In this document: positions 44,066-53,479 of the stretch, piece after piece
Position numbering within the stretch: position 1 is the first letter of the stretch
How the letters are laid out: every line of letters starts with the position of its first letter
NCBI RefSeq assembly: GCF_000963005.1
Contig: NZ_JZHZ01000007.1
Coordinates: forward strand, 2,164,254 to 2,228,253
Direction: 5' to 3'
DNA from: Xanthomonas sp. GPE 39
GTDB taxonomy: Bacteria; Pseudomonadota; Gammaproteobacteria; Xanthomonadales; Xanthomonadaceae
DNA: 64,000 nt
The notes under the pieces: generated by a model
What the model saw: the letters and a program-made list of their open reading frames with translations, nothing else
Told to the model about the DNA's origin: nothing
Database searches by the model: none
Position numbers and translations under genes: made by a program

Positions 44066-44674
44066 ATGAAACTGCACCACCTTGCCGCCACCGCCATCAT
44101 GCCGCTGGCCCTGACTGCTGCGGGCTGCTCCAAAGGCATCGATGTCGGCAATGACGGCGCTACCGGTCACCTCAATCCACACCCGGTCAAACGCTACGAA
44201 GTCATCGCCACCTCCCATGCGCCGGGGCCGTGGGATTCGATTGAGGCATACATCGGGTATGACGTCATCAATGCGAAATGCGTGCCACTTATTCCGTTCA
44301 TTGGACAACGACACATGCCCAATACCGGACTCTATGTTCCCATGACACAGGTGGACGATCACACGTGGAAGGGGTATTTCTACCGTGATACCTTGCTGGA
44401 CGAAGACTACTTCAAGCTTGGTGTGTGCCACTGGGATGTCACCAGTGTAGGCATATCTGCGATTGCCAAGGGAGTTAGGTTCAATTGGTCTGGTATGTTG
44501 CAAGAACTCCTGCGAGAAAGTCAGGAGACCTATTACTTCAAGAAAAGCTCATATGGGGATCAGCATCTCGTTGAGTATGGTACTGAAACTCTCACTGGGG
44601 AAGACGATGAGGTTATTCAGCATCCGGATGCTCATTTCTCAGTCACCATCGCTGTCAAGGAAGCCAAGCCATGA
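44066..44674 (+). CDS. Probable immunity lipoprotein of T4SS effector (X-Tfi type)
   Basis: A 202-residue lipoprotein. The ATG at 44066 with GAGGA upstream starts a signal peptide with lipobox TAAGC and lipidation at Cys21 (MKLHHLAATAIMPLALTAAG). The mature part has aromatic-rich strands (WKGYFYRDTLLDEDYFKLGV, GMLQELLRESQETYYFKK) without a family I know. Its stop overlaps the effector start as ATGA. In Xanthomonas, periplasmic lipoproteins encoded next to XVIPCD effectors neutralise the cognate toxin, as shown for the phospholipase effector X-TfeXAC0574. The role here is inferred from position and signal. Base composition becomes AT-richer from about 44230. Confidence 0.75.
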   Translation: MKLHHLAATAIMPLALTAAGCSKGIDVGNDGATGHLNPHPVKRYEVIATSHAPGPWDSIEAYIGYDVINAKCVPLIPFIGQRHMPNTGLYVPMTQVDDHTWKGYFYRDTLLDEDYFKLGVCHWDVTSVGISAIAKGVRFNWSGMLQELLRESQETYYFKKSSYGDQHLVEYGTETLTGEDDEVIQHPDAHFSVTIAVKEAKP

Positions 44675-46854
44675 AACCCACTGATCAAACGCGTGCAGAT
44701 GCTGCCAATGACTCGTATTTCAGCCGTCCGCAAACCGATGTTGATAGCGCGAAAAAAATACCTCTAGGAGGTGCAAGCTATACCGTCTTCGGCTACGCAA
44801 ACGATCCTGTCAGTGGTTTCCATGCAACCGCGTATCGAAGTGTGGAAGTACCACACAACATCATCATCGCCTACCGTGGCACCGACCCGGCTTTATTTAC
44901 CGGCGAGACCAAGGCGGAAAAAGCGCAGCATGCGCTCACCACCATTCAAGACATCGCTGCCGATGCCACGATGGTGCGCGATGCCGTCAATCCACAAAAA
45001 GCCGCCGCCGATGCGTTCACCGCGCAGATGCTCGCTAAGGCAGCCAAGCAGGGCATTTCCAAAGACCACGTAACCGTCACCGGCCACTCTCTCGGCGGAG
45101 CACTGGCGCAGATTGAGGCGGCGGAATTCGGCCTGGCCGGCTCCACCTACAACGCCTACGGCGTGGTGAGTCTGCGTCATCACGTGCCGGAAGGTGGCAC
45201 GGCGGTGACCAATTACGTCCTGGCAGGTGATCCGGTGAGTGCGGCCAGTCGGCATTACGGTACGGTGGTGACTCTGGCGACTCCAGAGAATGTGCAAGCG
45301 CTCAAAGACGCGCACTACCTCGACTTCAGCCACGGCGCATCGTCACCCAATCCGCTGCGAGCGATGCGCATGGGCGATCACAGCGGGACACACTTCACTG
45401 GCCCGCAGAGCGTGCTGTCCCCGGAAAGGCTGGCGCAGCTCCAAACCAACTACGCGCACAACAAGGCCGCCTTTGACCATTTTCGCCAGGACATACATCA
45501 GGACCGCGAGCTACTGAACATGGCCCTGAATCCTGGCGCCACTACCGCCATGGCGGCGAAGTTGGAAGCACTGACTGTCCAGGTGCGTGCCAAACATGCC
45601 TACGCGGCCAGTGGTCCCACTGTCGAACGCGTCATCAATGCGGCCGAACATGCTGCCGGCCAAGCTTATGAGACTGTCACCCATCCAGGGCAGTGGTTCG
45701 GTCAGAGCGCGCCAGCCGCATCCACGCCGCATCCTGCCGTGGACAGGCAACAGGCACAGCAACACCAAGCCCCGCATTTGGTGCAGCCCCCCGCGCATGT
45801 ACATGCACCACCTCCACAGCACAGCACTGCTGCCCATGAAAAACCGGCCAGCGTGGACATGCAGGAACAGGCGCGGATCGCGCAATTACAGCAGCAGGAA
45901 CAGCAAGCGCAGGCAGCGCGCGAGCAGCAACATCAGCTTGCGCAGCAACACGCGCAGTTGCACCGCCAAGCCATGGATGCACAGCAACACGAACGCGAAC
46001 ACGACCAGCGCCACAGCCAAGACACCCGTTCGCATCAACATGAACAGCGTCAGGCCGCCGAGCCGATGCTGCACACCCCGCCAGCGGCGCACGGACCACA
46101 GCTCCCGCTGATGACGGCACATCCCCTGGAGCCTGGCGACCGCAGCGTCGCCGTGCAGTCCTTGCAACAACATTTGCAGACCATCGGTGCCACCGACCAC
46201 GATGGCAAGGCCATCCAGGACGACAAGGACTACGGTCCACGCACCCAACAGGCGGTAGAGAACTTCCAGCGTTGGGCTGGCCGCGAGCCGACCGGCATCG
46301 CCGACCCAGGCACGCTCGAAGCACTGCAAACACATGCCCAATTCGCCGCGCGGCAGAAGACACAGGACCTTGCCACCGACCGCCATTTGGCCGATCAAGC
46401 TAAGCCCGTGCCCTCCCATTCGACCGATGCCGTCGCCGAGCGCCCGAACCCGCCTCGCCCCGACCTCGCCATTACGCAGCAGCAGGCAGCACCAAAAGCG
46501 CTGGAACCCTACAGCAGCCACAATTCCCCGCTGCACGCGCTCTACGCACAGACCAAAACCACCATGGAGGGCAGGGGCATCTCGGTGTCCGAGGAACGCA
46601 TGCACCAGCTCGTCGGCAAGATGGCGCTCCAAGGAATGAACACAGGAGGGAAAAACGATTTCGTGGTCAAGGGCGATACGCTCTATGGCCGCAATCTCGA
46701 TGTCCCTTATAACCACTTCATGCTGGACCTGCGCGAGCCAGCCCCATCGGTACAGTCCACGCTACAGCAGGTACAGACCCAACTGCAGACACGGGAAGCG
46801 GAGTTGACGGCCATGCGGCAGCAGCCAAAATACGAGCATTCGTATGGCCGATAA
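44671..46854 (+). CDS. T4SS antibacterial effector: lipase with PG-binding domain and XVIPCD
   Basis: A 727-residue protein without a signal peptide. Residues 1-about 290 form a class 3 lipase-like domain with nucleophile Ser140 in VTGHSLGGALAQIE, and likely Asp187 (AGDPVS) and His241 (SGTHF). A Gln/His-rich linker spans about 350-480. Residues about 484-550 form a PG_binding_1 domain (DRSVAVQSLQQHLQTIG, QQAVENFQRW). Residues about 617-700 resemble the XVIPCD secretion signal (SPLHALYAQTKTTMEGRG, GDTLYGRNLDVPYNHFMLDL), with a Gln-rich tail. This layout matches X-Tfe proteins delivered by the Xanthomonas VirB/D4 system into rival bacteria, where a lipase would attack membranes. The XVIPCD call is by eye. 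Start overlaps the immunity stop. Confidence 0.85.
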   Translation: MKPTDQTRADAANDSYFSRPQTDVDSAKKIPLGGASYTVFGYANDPVSGFHATAYRSVEVPHNIIIAYRGTDPALFTGETKAEKAQHALTTIQDIAADATMVRDAVNPQKAAADAFTAQMLAKAAKQGISKDHVTVTGHSLGGALAQIEAAEFGLAGSTYNAYGVVSLRHHVPEGGTAVTNYVLAGDPVSAASRHYGTVVTLATPENVQALKDAHYLDFSHGASSPNPLRAMRMGDHSGTHFTGPQSVLSPERLAQLQTNYAHNKAAFDHFRQDIHQDRELLNMALNPGATTAMAAKLEALTVQVRAKHAYAASGPTVERVINAAEHAAGQAYETVTHPGQWFGQSAPAASTPHPAVDRQQAQQHQAPHLVQPPAHVHAPPPQHSTAAHEKPASVDMQEQARIAQLQQQEQQAQAAREQQHQLAQQHAQLHRQAMDAQQHEREHDQRHSQDTRSHQHEQRQAAEPMLHTPPAAHGPQLPLMTAHPLEPGDRSVAVQSLQQHLQTIGATDHDGKAIQDDKDYGPRTQQAVENFQRWAGREPTGIADPGTLEALQTHAQFAARQKTQDLATDRHLADQAKPVPSHSTDAVAERPNPPRPDLAITQQQAAPKALEPYSSHNSPLHALYAQTKTTMEGRGISVSEERMHQLVGKMALQGMNTGGKNDFVVKGDTLYGRNLDVPYNHFMLDLREPAPSVQSTLQQVQTQLQTREAELTAMRQQPKYEHSYGR

Positions 46855-46927
46855 CTAGCCGATGGCATGAGCGCCACCGCACGCGACGCACGCTGACGCC
46901 GCCTTGTTCGATATACCAAAGACGGCC

Positions 46928-47155
46928 CAATTGCAGGTGTAGGAACAGGCACTGATCGTGCAATTGCAGCAGGAACAGCACGGGCAGGTGGCGCGCGAGC
47001 AATATGCTGTCGCCTAGCTGGCACGGGAAACGTCCCATGCACCACCAGAGCCGCCAAGCCACGTCACTGCTCCCGTGACGATCACTGCCGAGGATCTGCG
47101 GCCTCCCAAACGTCGCTCCTGGCTATTTGCCTATTCGCTGGCAATGAACTCCTAA
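46928..47155 (+). pseudogene. Broken fragment of a second effector-like gene
   Basis: In one frame the stretch reads V-stop-EQALIVQLQQEQHGQVAREQ, with another stop, then a proline-rich run ending RRSWLFAYSLAMNS and a stop at 47153-47155. The first part closely resembles the Q-rich linker of the intact effector (MQEQARIAQLQQQEQ ... AREQQ, near 45861), and the DNA is similar too. Internal stops show it is not functional. It is probably what is left of another effector gene or a duplicated tail next to the live one. Confidence 0.65.
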
Positions 47156-47234
47156 AAAACAACCAAGGCACCGCTGCGCAAGGCCAATCGGCTGCAAGTG
47201 GTAGCATGGACCGTTTCCGCACCACGCGTCATCC

Positions 47235-48530
47235 ATGGTCAGCCTATTCCGCCGCAACAAGCCCCAGGACAACGCTGGCGAAAGCCGCGCGCCACGTTAC
47301 AGCACCGAGGAATTGGCGGCCGCCTTCCCGAAGCCCGCTGCCGCAGCGCCTGCCACCGACGTCGGACCGACCACGCCGATACCCAACGCGGCCGAATCGG
47401 CTACGCCAATGACGGCCACAGCCATCGCTCCCGCGTCAGCTGCCGAAGCATCGCCGACATCGGCCTCGCCAGCACACGCTGAAGCGTCTCCGATAGCCGC
47501 CGCTCCTGCACCATCCCCCCCCATCTCCACGCCGACACCTCCTGCAGCGACCACCGTAGCAGCGGCCGACGATGGCCTGGTGCGCAGCGATGCCTTACCC
47601 GCCGCACCGGCTGGCAAACCCGGCTGGCGCGAGCGCCTGCGCAACAGCAGCTTCGCGCGCAGCGTGGGCGGCTTGTTCTCGCGCAATCCCAAACTCGACG
47701 ATGACCTGCTCGATGCAATCGAGACCGCGCTGATCACCGCCGATGTCGGCATTCCCGCCACCACCGCGTTGATCGAGCAGTTGCGCAAGCGCATGAAAGC
47801 ACGCGAGTTCGCCGACGCCGCAGCACTGCAGCGTGCGCTGCGCGAGGATCTGCTGGCGATCCTGCGCCCCGTGGCCAAGCCATTGCAGATCGACGCCAAC
47901 GCCAAACCCTTCGTGGTGCTGACCGTCGGCGTCAATGGCGTCGGCAAGACCACCACCATCGGCAAATTGGCGAAGCGCTTCAAGGACGAAGGTCATAGCC
48001 TGATGCTCGCCGCCGGCGATACCTTCCGCGCCGCGGCGGTGGCGCAGTTGCAAATCTGGGGCGAGCGCAACGGCGTGAGTGTCATCGCACAGGGCCAAAA
48101 CGCCGACGCCGCTTCGGTGGCGTTCGACGCACTGCAAGCCGGCAAGGCGCGCGGCACCGATGTGCTGATCGCCGATACCGCTGGTCGTCTGCACACCCAG
48201 ACCGGCTTGATGAACGAACTGGGCAAGATTCGTCGCGTCCTCGGCAAGCTGGATGCGAACGCACCGCACGAAGTGCTGATGGTCATCGACGGCACTACCG
48301 GTCAGAACGCGCTGTCGCAGTTGCGCCAGTTCCATGCCGCAGTCGGTGTGACCGGGCTGGTCGTGACCAAGCTCGACGGCACTGCCAAAGGTGGCGTGGT
48401 GTTCGCGCTGGCGCGCGAGTTCGGTATCCCGATCCGCTTTGCCGGCATCGGCGAACGCCCCGAGGATTTGCGCGTGTTCGATGCCGAAGCATTTGTTGAC
48501 GCCTTGCTGCCGGAGGCACTCGGCGGCTGA
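47235..48530 (+). CDS. ftsY: Signal recognition particle receptor
   Basis: A 431-residue SRP GTPase that docks ribosome-SRP complexes at the membrane. Residues 1-120 form an unstructured Ala/Pro/Thr-rich acidic-poor N-terminus. The NG domain follows: N helices (RNPKLDDDLLDAIETALITADVG), then G1 GVNGVGKTTTIGKLA, DTFRAAAVAQL, DTAGRLHTQ and TKLDGTAKGG. The typical acidic A domain is replaced by a low-acid, Ala/Pro-rich stretch, common in xanthomonads. The ATG at 47235 gives MVSLFRRNKPQDN. Confidence 0.97.
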   Translation: MVSLFRRNKPQDNAGESRAPRYSTEELAAAFPKPAAAAPATDVGPTTPIPNAAESATPMTATAIAPASAAEASPTSASPAHAEASPIAAAPAPSPPISTPTPPAATTVAAADDGLVRSDALPAAPAGKPGWRERLRNSSFARSVGGLFSRNPKLDDDLLDAIETALITADVGIPATTALIEQLRKRMKAREFADAAALQRALREDLLAILRPVAKPLQIDANAKPFVVLTVGVNGVGKTTTIGKLAKRFKDEGHSLMLAAGDTFRAAAVAQLQIWGERNGVSVIAQGQNADAASVAFDALQAGKARGTDVLIADTAGRLHTQTGLMNELGKIRRVLGKLDANAPHEVLMVIDGTTGQNALSQLRQFHAAVGVTGLVVTKLDGTAKGGVVFALAREFGIPIRFAGIGERPEDLRVFDAEAFVDALLPEALGG

Positions 48531-48708
48531 TCCGGCTGGCCGCTGCTGTGCTGCGCAGAGCGCGATTGCAGAGAACCGCTCTGGCAGCAAGAACACCTCA
48601 ACACCTCGCCCTACAGATACCGATGCAATCCCGTCATGCTGCGTCTGGTGCCTCATACACACTGGCTAGCAGCCTGTGCCGATAAGAACTAAGAGCACTC
48701 CCGCACCG

Positions 48709-49770
48709 ATGCGCCAGCCCGCAGACCACTTTGCCGCACATCTGCTCGCCTGGTTCGACCGCCATGGGCGCCACGACCTGCCGTGGCAGCATCCACGCAG
48801 CCCCTACCGGGTGTGGCTATCGGAAATCATGCTGCAGCAGACCCAGGTGGCGGTGGTGATCCCGTATTTCCTGCGCTTCCTGACGCACTTCCCCACGTTG
48901 TCCGCACTGGCCGCCGCCGACAACGACGCAGTGATGGCGCAATGGGCGGGGCTGGGCTACTACGCACGTGCGCGCAATCTGCATGCGGCGGCCAAGCAAT
49001 GCGTGGCGTTGCACGACGGCGAGCTGCCGCGCGATTTCCAAGCGCTGAACGCGCTGCCGGGAATAGGACGCAGCACCGCCGGCGCGATTCTCAGCCAGGC
49101 CTGGAACGACCGCTTTGCGATCCTCGACGGCAACGTCAAACGCGTGCTGACGCGCTACCACGGCATCGCCGGCTATCCGGGCCTGCCTGCGGTGGAAAAG
49201 CCACTGTGGGCGATGGCGCAGGCCCATATCGGTGCAGTTCCCGACGGCCGCATGGCCGATTACACCCAGGCGCAGATGGATTTCGGCGCCACCCTGTGCA
49301 CCCGCGCCAATCCGGCCTGCGTGTTGTGCCCACTGCAGGACGACTGCGTGGCACGCCGCGACGGCCTGGTCGATGCACTCCCCACGCCCAAGCCCGGCAA
49401 GACCCTGCCAGAACGCGAGGCAGTAGCCCTGCTGCTGGAGAACGCCGCCGGCGATCTGCTCCTGCAGCGGCGGCCGCCAACCGGCATCTGGGCCGGGCTA
49501 TGGACACTGCCGCAGGCCGAGACCGAAAGCGCATTGCGCGACTGGTTCGCCCGCCATGCCAGCGGCTGCGCCTTAGACGCGGCCGAGCCACTACCGCCCA
49601 TCGTTCACACCTTCAGCCATTACCGCCTGCATCTGCAGCCGCTGCGCCTGCGCAAGGTCGCCCTACGCGATGCGCTGCGCGACAATGACGACCTGCGCTG
49701 GGTCGCGCGTGCCGCACTATCGGCGCTCGGCCTGCCGGCACCGATCCGCAAACTGCTCGATGGTCTTTAG
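48709..49770 (+). CDS. mutY: A/G-specific adenine glycosylase
   Basis: A 353-residue base excision repair enzyme that removes adenine mispaired with 8-oxoguanine. The helix-hairpin-helix and catalytic region appear as [17 protein letters not shown] and [12 protein letters not shown]. The 4Fe-4S cluster cysteines are in [17 protein letters not shown], and the C-terminal NUDIX-like domain recognises 8-oxoG. The ATG at 48709 ([20 protein letters not shown]) is preferred to a GTG at 48676. yggX follows 53 bp downstream, the usual mutY-yggX pair. Confidence 0.96.
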   Translation: MRQPADHFAAHLLAWFDRHGRHDLPWQHPRSPYRVWLSEIMLQQTQVAVVIPYFLRFLTHFPTLSALAAADNDAVMAQWAGLGYYARARNLHAAAKQCVALHDGELPRDFQALNALPGIGRSTAGAILSQAWNDRFAILDGNVKRVLTRYHGIAGYPGLPAVEKPLWAMAQAHIGAVPDGRMADYTQAQMDFGATLCTRANPACVLCPLQDDCVARRDGLVDALPTPKPGKTLPEREAVALLLENAAGDLLLQRRPPTGIWAGLWTLPQAETESALRDWFARHASGCALDAAEPLPPIVHTFSHYRLHLQPLRLRKVALRDALRDNDDLRWVARAALSALGLPAPIRKLLDGL

Positions 49771-49823
49771 CCGGTGTGATGTACCCCACGCACCAGCACC
49801 ACGACGCACTCTCAGGAACCGCT

Positions 49824-50102
49824 ATGTCCCGTACCGTCTTCTGCCACTACCAACAACGCGACGCCGAGGGCCTCGACTACGTCCCCTACCCCGGCGAACT
49901 GGGCAAGCGCGTGTTCGCGCAGATCGGCAAGGCCGGCTGGCAGGCATGGCTGGCGCACCAAACCATGCTGATAAACGAAAATCGGCTATCGCCGCGCGAC
50001 CCCAAGCATCGCGCCTTTCTGGAGGCGGAGTTGGATAAATTCCTGTTCCAGGGCGGTGCCGCCAAGCCAGAAGGCTATGTCGCGCCCGAGCAGGAATGCT
50101 GA
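49824..50102 (+). CDS. yggX: Fe(2+)-trafficking protein YggX
   Basis: A 92-residue protein starting at the ATG at 49824 ([19 protein letters not shown]), with AGGA upstream. [26 protein letters not shown] and [20 protein letters not shown] segments define the family, which protects Fe-S clusters under oxidative stress and carries a conserved N-terminal cysteine (Cys7). It follows mutY closely and probably shares its transcript. Confidence 0.96.
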   Translation: MSRTVFCHYQQRDAEGLDYVPYPGELGKRVFAQIGKAGWQAWLAHQTMLINENRLSPRDPKHRAFLEAELDKFLFQGGAAKPEGYVAPEQEC

Positions 50103-50329
50103 GCGCCGCACCGAGGCAGGGCCGACGCAAACGCGCTTGTCGTCATCGCCACCGCGTGCCTACCTGCATGGCTCTGCCTACAGACGCGGCATAAGGCTGC
50201 TGCCGATGGCGCGCAACGGATCATGCCGCGTCGCGATGAACCCGACAGCGCACCATGCGCCGTCATTCCGCTGTCAGCGACGCACGCCACGCAAGGGCGC
50301 GCCGTTGTCTTAACCGGCATCAGACAGAA

Positions 50330-52183
50330 TCAAATACCGCGCACCAAACGAAAACCCACGCGGGCGCTGGTGCTGTCCGAATCCTGCATCGAGCGCCACG
50401 CGGCCCGGGTCTGCTCCGGGGCGCTGGCCCAATTGCCGCCGCGTACCACCCGCGAGCGGCAACCGGGGTTGTACCAGGCCGCACCATCGGCGGGCGCGCG
50501 TCGGTAGCTGGCATGCCAGCAATCGGCGACCCACTCGCTGACGTTACCCGCCATGTCGTGCAACCCCCACACATTGGCGGCAAAACTGCCAACCGGCGCC
50601 GGCCCCCAAAATCCATCGGTGTAACCGACAAAGGCGTTGTTCCAATGTCGGCCACTGGCCGAGAGATCGCCACTGCCGGTGAAATTACCGCTATCGCGCG
50701 GCGGCGTGGCGGCGTTGCCCCAGGGATAGCGCCCCTGGCTACCGACGCGCAAAGCGTATTCAAACTCGGCCTCGCTCGGCAGCCGGTAGTGGTGCCCGGT
50801 CTGCTGCGACAACCAGGCTGCATAAGCTTCGGCATCGCGCACACTGACGTGGATCACCGGGCTGTTCGGCGCCGCGCGCACGCCCCTGTAATCCGACTGC
50901 CAATCCACTCCACTGCGGCGAATGAAGTTGCCGCTGCGCTCGTCGTACACCGTGGAATGACCACGCCGGGTCGCGCGCGGCCGCACCCCCGTGGCCTGGA
51001 CAAAGCGACGGAACTCGCCCACCGTGACCTCCGTGATCGCCATGGCGAACCCACGCTCGAAGCGCACGTAGTGCTGCGGCATCTCGCTCGGTGCGGCATT
51101 CGGCTCGGTCTCGCCGGCGCCCATGCGGAAGCCACCGTGCGGCACCACAATCATCTGCGGGCCGCGCGTGCCATCGCGCATGGCGTCGGCGAATACCTGA
51201 CCAGGGCGAAAGCTGCCGTAATGCGCCACCAAATCGATATGCTCGCGCAGCATGGCGGCAACCGGATCGCCAGGATCGGCGATACGCAACATTTCCTCAA
51301 GCCGCGCACGCGCAGCTTTCAAGCCTGCCGGCGTGACCAGATCGCGCAGACCGGCGTCGCATAACGCCTCAATCCGCGCGATACGCATCTGTTCCACTCG
51401 CTCGCGCGCATCGTGCACAGTGACGGCGTCATCGCGCACGCGCCCAGCGCGCGCCAGCCAAATGTCGGCAGCGGCAAAATCCGATGCCATAGCGGCCACC
51501 TCGGCACGCCGGATCAACGCGCTTTCCACCGCCGCCACGCCTTGCCGCGCACGCGCGTCATCGGGATCCAGTTCCTGGGCCTCGCGGAAATTGGCCAGCG
51601 CCCCGCTGCTGCCGTCCTCGCCGAGCCGACCAGCGCGCAGGTCGTCCTCACCTGCACGGTTGTAGGCCAACACCCGCGATGCGGTCTCGAACCGTTGCTG
51701 CAGACGCCACAGCGCCGGATCCTCCGCATCCAGCCAGCGCGCCACCATCGCGATGCGGTCAACGCGTTCCAGCACCGCATCCGAACGTTCCGGGTCGCGC
51801 AGCGCGTCCTCGCCGAGTTGCAACAGCCGCCGTCGCGCCTTGCGCAGGCCGTCGCGTGCGAGGCGATCCTTCGGCGCTAGCGTGCGGATAGCCAGATACA
51901 GTGGAATCGCCGCCTGCGCATCCTCGAATAGATGGTCCTGGGCCAACGCACGCGCGGCATCGCGCCGCGCCTGGGCCAGGCCGCTGCGTGCGAGCGTCGG
52001 CAGCGGCGGTTGCCATTGCGCCACGATCTGCGCGGCGTCTTCGCCACCGACGGTGACACTGGGCGCACGCACCGCTCTGGCCGGTGCCGCCGCAGCCGGC
52101 ATCGGCGTGGACGTCTGCCGTGCACAGCCTCCAAGCATCCCCACCAGCAGAATCCAGACCATCACCGCGCCACTCGTGCGCAC
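50330..52183 (-). CDS. Lipoprotein with C-terminal FGE/SUMF1-like domain
   Basis: A 617-residue lipoprotein. The GTG start at 52183 has GGAGG 5 bp upstream, and a signal with lipobox MLGGC gives Cys20. Residues about 50-330 are helical and repeat-like (perhaps TPR). Residues about 345-615 form a formylglycine-generating enzyme fold (GGFRMGAGETEPNA, FAMAITEVTVGEF, YRLPSEAEFEYALR, NVWGLHDMAGNVSEWVAD, RVVRGGNW, ARVGFRLVR). The cysteine pair that true FGE uses just after RGGNW is absent, so catalysis of formylglycine is unlikely; a binding or surface role is more probable. Rnd lies divergently across 118 bp. Confidence 0.88.
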   Translation of the reverse strand: MRTSGAVMVWILLVGMLGGCARQTSTPMPAAAAPARAVRAPSVTVGGEDAAQIVAQWQPPLPTLARSGLAQARRDAARALAQDHLFEDAQAAIPLYLAIRTLAPKDRLARDGLRKARRRLLQLGEDALRDPERSDAVLERVDRIAMVARWLDAEDPALWRLQQRFETASRVLAYNRAGEDDLRAGRLGEDGSSGALANFREAQELDPDDARARQGVAAVESALIRRAEVAAMASDFAAADIWLARAGRVRDDAVTVHDARERVEQMRIARIEALCDAGLRDLVTPAGLKAARARLEEMLRIADPGDPVAAMLREHIDLVAHYGSFRPGQVFADAMRDGTRGPQMIVVPHGGFRMGAGETEPNAAPSEMPQHYVRFERGFAMAITEVTVGEFRRFVQATGVRPRATRRGHSTVYDERSGNFIRRSGVDWQSDYRGVRAAPNSPVIHVSVRDAEAYAAWLSQQTGHHYRLPSEAEFEYALRVGSQGRYPWGNAATPPRDSGNFTGSGDLSASGRHWNNAFVGYTDGFWGPAPVGSFAANVWGLHDMAGNVSEWVADCWHASYRRAPADGAAWYNPGCRSRVVRGGNWASAPEQTRAAWRSMQDSDSTSARVGFRLVRGI

Positions 52184-52301
52184 CTTATCCTCCGAACAGA
52201 TTGATCTGGTGACACGCGCGCCCTGCGCACGTGCGACCGACGAGACGACGTTAGGCTATTCTCGCCTGCCTGAGCAAACCCTGCATTCAATCGGAAATCA
52301 C

Positions 52302-53387
52302 GTGCCTTATTGGATCAAGCACCCCAACGAGCTGGCTGAGCGCCTGGCGCAACGACCAACCAGGATCGGACTGGATACCGAATTCGTCCGCGAACGTACC
52401 TACTGGCCGCAACTGGCGCTGGTGCAAATGGCGGTGGCCGAGGAGATCCTGCTGATCGATCCGCTGATCCCCGGCATGCCGCAGGCGCTAGCGCCATGGC
52501 TGAACGATCCAGGCATCCTCAAGATCATGCACAGCGCCAGCGAGGATCTGGTGACGTTCAAGTGCGCCTGCGGCACGTTGCCGCGGCCGCTGTTCGACAC
52601 CCAGATCGCGGCCGGCTTGGCCGGCATCGGCGCTGGCATGGGCTACCAGAAGCTGGTTCTGGAGATCACCGGCATCCACCTGACCAAAGGCGAGACGCGC
52701 TCGGACTGGCTGCGCCGCCCGCTCTCGCCCGCACAACTGGACTATGCCGCCGACGACGTGCGGCATTTATTCGCGCTGCACGACAGCTTGCACGCACGGC
52801 TGCAGGTGCTGGATCGCAGTGCTTGGTTACAGGAAGACGGCGAGCGCCTGCTCGGCACAGTGGAGCAGGAGAACGCAGAACGCTGGCCACACCTGAGCAT
52901 GCGCGCAGCGCAGTTCATGGAACGTCCCGCGCAACTGCGCCTGCTACGCCTGCTGCGCTGGCGCGATGCACAGGCCCGGCATAGCGATAAACCACGCAGC
53001 TGGATCCTGGACAACGAACTGGCCGCCACGCTGGCACGCTCTCCACCGGACGATCGCCAAGGCCTGCAAGCACTATTGGACAAACACCCCCAAGCACCAC
53101 GCAAGCTGGGCGATGCGCTATGGCAGGCGCTGACCACGCCATTGCTGGACGAAACGGACGCGCCACTGGCGCAGGCCTCCAGCGACCGCCACAAGGCAAC
53201 ATTGAAGCGACTCCAGGATGCGGTCGCCACACGCAGCGCCGAGCTCGGCCTGCCCGACGGCCTGCTCGCCTCGCGTAAACATCTGGAAGCGCTGCTGGAA
53301 AGCGCGCAATGGCCGCTGCCACTGGCAGGCTGGCGTCGGCGCGAACTGGAACCGTCGCTGCAGCCACTCCTGAACGGCGCGGGCTAG
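52302..53387 (+). CDS. rnd: Ribonuclease D
   Basis: A 361-residue 3'-5' exonuclease involved in tRNA maturation. The DEDDy motifs are visible: GLDTEFVRERTYWP near residue 24, HSASEDLVTF and LDYAADDVRHLFALH. An HRDC domain follows (DAQARHSDKPRSWILDNELAATLARSPP). The GTG at 52302 (VPYWIKHPNELAERL) is the most plausible start, since further upstream the frame runs over the divergent gene's promoter. Length is usual. Confidence 0.92.
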   Translation: MPYWIKHPNELAERLAQRPTRIGLDTEFVRERTYWPQLALVQMAVAEEILLIDPLIPGMPQALAPWLNDPGILKIMHSASEDLVTFKCACGTLPRPLFDTQIAAGLAGIGAGMGYQKLVLEITGIHLTKGETRSDWLRRPLSPAQLDYAADDVRHLFALHDSLHARLQVLDRSAWLQEDGERLLGTVEQENAERWPHLSMRAAQFMERPAQLRLLRLLRWRDAQARHSDKPRSWILDNELAATLARSPPDDRQGLQALLDKHPQAPRKLGDALWQALTTPLLDETDAPLAQASSDRHKATLKRLQDAVATRSAELGLPDGLLASRKHLEALLESAQWPLPLAGWRRRELEPSLQPLLNGAG

Positions 53388-53398
53388 CCATGCCGACT

Positions 53399-53417
53399 CG
53401 ACCGGCGCAGCCGGTCG
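53399..53417. terminator. Hairpin after rnd
   Basis: CGACCGGC / GCCGGTCG, a perfect 8-bp stem with a GCA loop, 12 bp after the rnd stop codon. No T-run follows. Confidence 0.45.
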
Positions 53418-53446
53418 ATCCTTCGGAAAATCGAAGATCACGCATC

Positions 53447-53470
53447 AAAGGCCAGGCATCCCTGGCCTTT
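53447..53470. terminator. Hairpin between rnd and H-NS genes
   Basis: AAAGGCCAGG / CCTGGCCTTT, a perfect 10-bp stem with a CATC loop, lying 10 bp from the H-NS stop on the other strand. The symmetrical A/T ends suit termination from both sides. Confidence 0.7.
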
Positions 53471-53479
53471 GCGGATAAC

